Assembly (NCBI GenBank): GCA_010405405.1
Contig: MU004244.1
Span: forward strand, 995,895 to 1,059,894
Direction of reading: 5' to 3'
Origin: Microthyrium microscopicum
Taxonomy: Eukaryota; Ascomycota; Dothideomycetes; Microthyriales; Microthyriaceae
Length of the DNA stretch: 64,000 bases
In this document: positions 59,006 to 64,000 of the stretch, piece by piece
Position numbering within the stretch: position 1 is the first letter of the stretch
How the letters are laid out: each line of letters begins with the position of its first letter
Program-made: the position numbers and the translations under genes
Notes under the pieces: model-generated
What the model was told of the DNA's origin: nothing
Database searches by the model: none
The model's input: the letters and a program-made list of their open reading frames with translations, nothing else

Positions 59006-60518
59006 ATGGAATCCTACGAAGAGCCGGCCATCAGCACTTCTTCCCGGCGCTATCCCTCTTCTGCCCACCTTAGACGTCGTAGACACTCATCATGTCATTC
59101 TTTAGCATGGCATGGAGAATCAGACGATCTCCAGTTACTGGTATGGTCTATTCATTCCTTTGAAAAGCTCGGCCTAATCCTGCCTTTTCCAGATTGATAG
59201 ATTCCTAGTCGAACTAAGCCGACGATTGGATTTTCTCGAATCATACGGAGCCTTAAATCTCGACACTAGTATAGACGGCGCTTGGTCCACCCTACACGCT
59301 GTTCGCGATGCGTGCTCTCGAGTCTCCGATGGTTTCCTTGATGTTGGTCGACGAAAGGCAAGAATACTGGTGGAAACCCTAGAGGGTAGCTATAATGAGG
59401 CGCTGGCGCAGAAAGAGACTCTGGAACAAAAGGTTCACGAAGGCGTTGCTCTAATGGAGTCACTATTGGCAGATTTTGAGGCCCGCGCATACGATCTCAA
59501 AGAAAACGCCATGGGATTGAGTCCGTACGACCTACTAGACGGAGGGCGGCGCAAAGTAGACGAGGGTCTCGAACGAGCAAAGGAGGTTGTGGATGCTGGA
59601 ATTGACATGGCGTGGGGCGCTGCTGAGACAATTGAGATTGCCGTCGAACGAGCACTTGATAAAGCACGGCAACAAGGCCTTCTCAAAGTTCACGAGCTTC
59701 CTATTCCATGGCGTACAAACGAGCACATCATCCGCGGATATCGATTTCACGATACTTTGACTGGATGTCTGCGCTCCACGGTCAACCTTTCCAACGAGCT
59801 TTTCAACATCTGGTCGCACGCCATTGGATTACTTATCGTTCTCTCCATTGCATTCTACTTTTATCCTGCATCAGATCATTTCACCATTGCCACCAAAACA
59901 GATGTCTTTATTGCTGGCATTTTCTTCTTTGCGGCATGTAAATGTTTGATATGCAGCACGATATGGCATACATTCAATGCAATCTCCGAAAAGCATCTTA
60001 TAGAACGATTCGCTTGCGTCGATTATTCGGGCATTTCGTTTCTAATTGCAGCCTCTATAATCACGACCGAGTATACGGCTTTTTATTGCGAACCGTTTTG
60101 GCGGTGGTCGTGGGTTCTCACCACAGCTGGCTTCGGACTCACTGGCATATATCTGACCTGGCATCCAACGTTTAATCGACACGACATGGCCTGGCTTCGT
60201 CTTACCTTTTACTGTTCTCTTGCCGCGACTGGCTTTCTACCAGCAGTCCAAGTTATGTATGTCCATGGACTGCATTGGGCCGCAGTATTCTATGCTCCCA
60301 TTCTGAAAAGTCTGGCAGTCTACTTTTTTGGGGCAATACTGTACACTCTCAAAATCCCGGAGCGATGGTGTCCAGGCATGTTTGATTATGTAGGGGGAAG
60401 CCACAACCTTTGGCACGTCGCAGTGCTGGGAGGCATATTGTTCCACTACATGGCGATGCAAGAGTTTTTCGCCAAGGCATTTTTGCGAGCTGTTTCTCAG
60501 CAATGTTCTGTTTATTGA
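59006..60518 (+). CDS. izh3: PAQR / hemolysin-III family membrane protein (Izh3-like)
   Basis: Exons are 59006-59140 and 59193-60518, giving 486 residues. PAQR proteins are seven-helix membrane proteins with a zinc site; yeast Izh proteins affect zinc and sterol balance. The N-terminal 200 residues are soluble, with helical heptad-like stretches (YNEALAQKETLEQKVHEGVALMES; VDEGLERAKEVVDAG). The PAQR core begins near WRTNEHIIRGYR, with ELFNIWSHAIG, then CLICSTIWHTFN (Ser-x3-His), a conserved Asp in CVDYSGISF, and NLWHVAVLGGILFHYMA (His-x3-His), the expected metal ligands. The long N-terminus matches the Izh3 subgroup rather than Izh1, 2 or 4. Confidence 0.88.
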
Positions 60519-62356
60519 AGAAAAAAAGCATTTAGTATTTCCTTGAGTCTTTGCATATTGCATGAGTGTTTGTATCTGTATATAGTACATACTTGTTCCA
60601 CGACTAGATAACTGAAAGCTTCAACAAGCTCAAATAGACATATTAGATCTGAGGAAAGTTGTGATGGGGCTGGGGACGACTGAATAAGATAGCGCATTGG
60701 GAATGAGATCATCGATATTCGATACCACCTGACGTTGTACATGTGGAACGGTGGAACTGATCAGTGAAGATATACAACCTCCACACCAGTCCTAAGAGAC
60801 ATCTTTGATTTGGACAAATACCAAGCACGTGGAAGAGCTTGCAGAAACAGCTGTTGTCTGCAGACATGTGAGACATTTGTAGAGATATGCAACGAGCTAC
60901 TGCTCCGTCACCAGTACTAGTTCACCGATTGTAGTCGGTACAAGTCGCCGGTCGGTACAAATAATGGCATTGCGTCTTTTCTCCGAGAATGCGGAAGATT
61001 TACTAGCCAGCGCTAACGTATAGCTAACCGTAAGTGGTCGGGTCCTCAGTCATAGACATATAAAATAGTCTTGTCCTTAGTCTTGTCTTAAGTCATAGAC
61101 ATACAAATAGAGTATGACCCAATTACCAACAACCGCTAGATAGTCACAATGAAGTAAGTGGCAGAGTTTGAGAAATGGTGTTGCAGGTGAGAGTACAAGA
61201 ATAATCTAGTATGAATGGTGTTTCTCACCATGGTTTTACAAATTGTAGACGACTCGTAGCCTTGCAGGTACAAGCACGGGTGGCCAATCTGGTGGCTGGC
61301 TGGCGACCTGATCAGATACAGACCTCAAGCAAGGCCCGACAGCTGCGCTGCAGATGGCGTTTATGTTTGGCCCTCTTTGGTCCATTGAGGTCTTGTTCGC
61401 CGCCTCTTTTTGATCCTCTTGACGAGCCTTTGCGGGTTTCTGGTGAAAGGTTTCGTTAAGGCTGGCAGGGTCCAATCCTAATTGAGAGCACATCAGTGAT
61501 CTGCGATTTCCCTTGAACTCGTTTAGGAATTCGATCGTCCCGATTGTAGCTAAATCCATCCGAGCTTTCAGACCATCTCACACCCGCTGCCTCTCGATCC
61601 TACTTGTCTTGCCGTCTTTCTGCACCTGGCGAGCTCGAAGAGAATCTGGGCGTGCTTTCCGGGCCAGTTTGAGATCTTTGAGTTTTGGGTTTGGCAACAA
61701 AGTCCATCGACCACAGCTCACAAGCTTCTCAAGAGGCGCAACGCGGGAGGAACCTTGATTCCGCTCTTTACTACTTCTCAGCCATCTGTTGACCAGTGTG
61801 GTGTTCTGAATTAATTTCTTACTTCCCTTTAACTTAGTACACACCTCGTTGCTGTTTTCTTCCTCGCTTCCAGCACACTGCATTTCCTGCTACATATCGG
61901 CTCCTCACTCTTCTCCGTCTTTACCATTCAACCAACCAGCAACTTGTATCGCGTGTCCCTCGCATGCACCTCTGTTCTTATCCTGTTCATGATCTGGTTC
62001 ATCCAGCTGATAACCCGCTGATCTTCCAGTCCTAAACCGGTAACTGTCAAGGTACTATCAACGCTTCCGTCTCTTAAGGCTGCAGAACTGCTTGCATTAC
62101 AGCCAGCCTCTCTTGCCTCTCTTTTCGAATTTTCAACGTCAACACCTCAGCTGAGCGCGATAAACATCTAATTTCAAAAAGAGGCATCATAAAACAGTCT
62201 TAAGGTGCACATTTTGGCCATTTCCTCTTCGATTACTTATCTTCATGCTTGTTTTCCACATGTCAAGGAGGTAGATACTGGGGTATTGGCTCACAAGAAG
62301 AGAGTGTTGTTTCGGGCGCCTGGTCCAGCGTATAGGACGCAATATCCATAACAAGT
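60519..62356. other. Intergenic, 1.8 kb, with small direct repeats
   Basis: Short direct repeats cluster between 60934 and 61110: GTCGGTACAA twice, AGTCATAGACATA twice and TAGTCTTGTC twice. Open frames at about 61236-61883 on the minus strand read partly like protein but have no family. The last 500 bases are C/T-rich leader sequence of the next gene. Confidence 0.4.
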
Positions 62357-64000
62357 ATGGAGCCATGGAATCACCGCGATGAAGCTCGTTCGCTGTCCAG
62401 GCCATCGGAGCTTCTCCCTGCCAAACGCTGGGATGGGATAAGCAGACTATCAACCGATTGGGATAATCTGCGCAGGGTAAAGAACCAAGATCACTCAACC
62501 CCATGAACGTCTTGCTAACATAGTTGCTGCATATAGGACCCTGAGCTCTGGCTAGAAGATGGAGACTGCCTCATACATCTCCATGCGCCTGGACAATCCC
62601 GTCGAGGACCTTCGTTCTACGTTCCATTCTCTACTCTCAAAGGCACATATCTTGCCCAGTCTGCGGTCACAGTCGAAGTAAACGTACGGCAACCTTGGGA
62701 TTATGCGGGCACATTCTTGCGCAAAGAGCGTTATTCGCCGTCGATAAATCGGATTGTACGGCAAATCTTCATTCCCAGTCCTGAGAATTGCTCCAGAGAA
62801 GCAGCATTCAACTGGCATCTCACCACGCGCAACTACTTTGCCTTTGTTTGTAACAGAGCAATCGTTGGTCGGAGTCTTGGAGAGGCTTTGATTAGCTTGT
62901 ATGCCAGACTTTCGATATGGCGTCCTCAACATGATAACAATCTGAACTATCTGATCGAATATGCAGAGGACATGGGATATTGCCAGTTTGCGCATTGTCC
63001 AGATTACGCTCTTGCAATGCTACAATTTGCGGAACATTTCTTTCTGGACGAGCTTTGGGTCGATTCATTTGCTCATTGCGTCGGGATGCATGAGATGTTA
63101 TCCATTAGTAGCGAGCGACTGGTCAGTTTTTGAAGGATCTTGGCTCTTTTCTTGACACTAATCACATTTCAGGGTCTGTCAACAAGCACCAAGTCGCTGA
63201 TTGAAAACTACGCCAATTTCATGAACATTCATCTAAAGAGTATAACCAAATCTCTGAGCACATTCCTGGAAGAAGACTTGTCATCCGCAAGACTAGGCCT
63301 TACTTCTGCATCACGCAACCATTTAAATCGATTTCGCAAATTTCTACATGGCTTTTATATCAAGAAGTTTGGATACTGGCCTCCACCGTCCGTGTTCTCC
63401 AAATCATTGTTCCAATCCATGCACTCTGACTTTCGCAATCTCTACGACTTTCTGGTTGACCTGGATTCTACAGCATCCTTGGCGGATCAAAAGCTTGCCT
63501 CTGGTGGTATTTGTGTGCTTCAGAACGTTGAAGAGTTTGACCGGAGGAATGGTTACGATTCATTACCCCATCCTTTACCTCGACTACCCGGCGAGATTCC
63601 TCCTTATAGAAGAGTTAGCTCTCAGAGAACTCTATCTCTACGATTTGGCCAAAGGGTAGACTCGAGTGAAGAGTTGCTTACCCTCAGTGCACTCACAATG
63701 GCAACCAACACTGAGGATAACAAAGTCCTGAATTCTCCCTTGGTCAAGGCATACAGGACTTTCGAACATCAACTATCATCTGAAAAGGTGGAAAAGCTGT
63801 CTGTATCGGACGCTCGAAAGGTGCGATGGATATTGGTATACTGCACTCTGCAAATGCTCGTGTCTGTCACAAGAGCACCACTACAAGTCAGAGACGTAGA
63901 CGGTCCAACATATCCGCTATGTTTCGATGCTTCGATGCTCCCTCCATGGCGTATGATGCCAGAGACTCCTGGCGATTTCGATCCCGTCTCGCCTGCAGAG
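62357..64000 (+). CDS. DUF8004-like protein, 5' part (runs off right edge)
   Basis: Exons are 62357-62476, 62537-63121 and 63173 to beyond 64000; about 511 residues are visible. There is no signal peptide or membrane helix. The N-terminus has a segment that resembles a BTB-like or similar folded domain (LWLEDGDCLIHLHAPGQSRR, then PSFYVPFSTLKGTYL), followed by an all-helical region with phrases such as NWHLTTRNYFAFVCNRAIVG, LGEALISLYARL and HDNNLNYLIEYAEDMGY that I associate with the fungal DUF8004 group. The third exon contains DFLVDLDSTASLADQK and YGYWPPP-type text typical of that group. Function is unknown. The assignment is from memory of the family and moderately certain. Confidence 0.65.

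Noticed and set aside
1-64000. tRNA genes, rRNA, CRISPR arrays, LTR or virus-derived elements
   Set aside because: I looked for B-box-like GGTTCGA contexts, long direct repeats, regular spacer arrays and reverse-transcriptase or capsid-type text on both strands and found none that held up.

Overview
This window looks like a nuclear segment from a filamentous ascomycete (Pezizomycotina). Most genes are split by short introns (about 48-110 bp) with GT...AG ends and CTAAC/CTGAC-type branch sites. The gene families are typical of this group: a Zn2Cys6 factor of the cutinase/fatty-acid type, a hybrid histidine kinase, Pex22-like, DUF7729-like and DUF8004-like proteins, and an HPPK-DHPS folate fusion. 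I found no tRNA, rRNA, CRISPR, LTR or virus-like element. A nuclear gene for ATP synthase subunit 8 hints at a lineage whose mitochondrial genome has lost atp8, as I recall for Pleosporales (Dothideomycetes). That placement is an inference and is weak.

Layout. 1-1967: 5' part of a C2H2 zinc-finger factor on the minus strand, running off the left edge. 1968-7957: gene-poor, with one small inverted-repeat element (MITE) at 5316-5540 and possible decayed coding islands. 7958-17500: F-box protein, leukotriene-A4-hydrolase-type aminopeptidase, Rkm5-like methyltransferase and a long-chain acyl-CoA synthetase. 17501-23710: sparse, with two proteins of unknown function. 23711-26726: Zn2Cys6 factor of the CTF1-beta/FarB type. 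28153-31732: hybrid histidine kinase. 32724-34648: IlvD/Edd-family dehydratase with an unusual first intron. From 35381 to 56670 the genes are dense: folate synthesis (FOL1), eIF2B gamma, Pex22-like peroxin, EMC4, NIC96, nuclear ATP8, a small basic protein, a Med27-like mediator subunit, an RNA-binding protein, mitochondrial GatA, an MFS transporter, an ABM-like barrel protein and a secreted Cys-rich protein. The right end has a PAQR/Izh3-like membrane protein and the 5' part of a DUF8004-like protein.

Functional links. Three genes point to fatty-acid use and peroxisomes: acyl-CoA synthetase, CTF1-beta/FarB-like regulator and Pex22-like peroxin, spread over about 25 kb. Four serve mitochondria: ATP8, GatA, FOL1 (presequence-like N-terminus) and possibly the aminopeptidase. 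Several neighbours are divergent pairs sharing short promoters (GatA/MFS 208 bp, NIC96/ATP8 466 bp, eIF2B-gamma/PEX22 470 bp). FOL1 and eIF2B-gamma are tail to tail with 86 bp between stop codons.

Most notable observations: (1) nuclear ATP8, with presequence and 48-residue subunit on separate exons; (2) a 16-bp perfect hairpin over a 3' splice site in the dehydratase gene, where the next downstream AG would give an in-frame protein lacking the iron-sulphur Cys-Asp-Lys motif; (3) CCTCGG motifs, the reported FarA/FarB core, as a perfect palindrome inside an intron of the FarB-like gene and as a triple cluster about 770 bp downstream. Exon coordinates were worked out by hand and could be off by a base or so in places.
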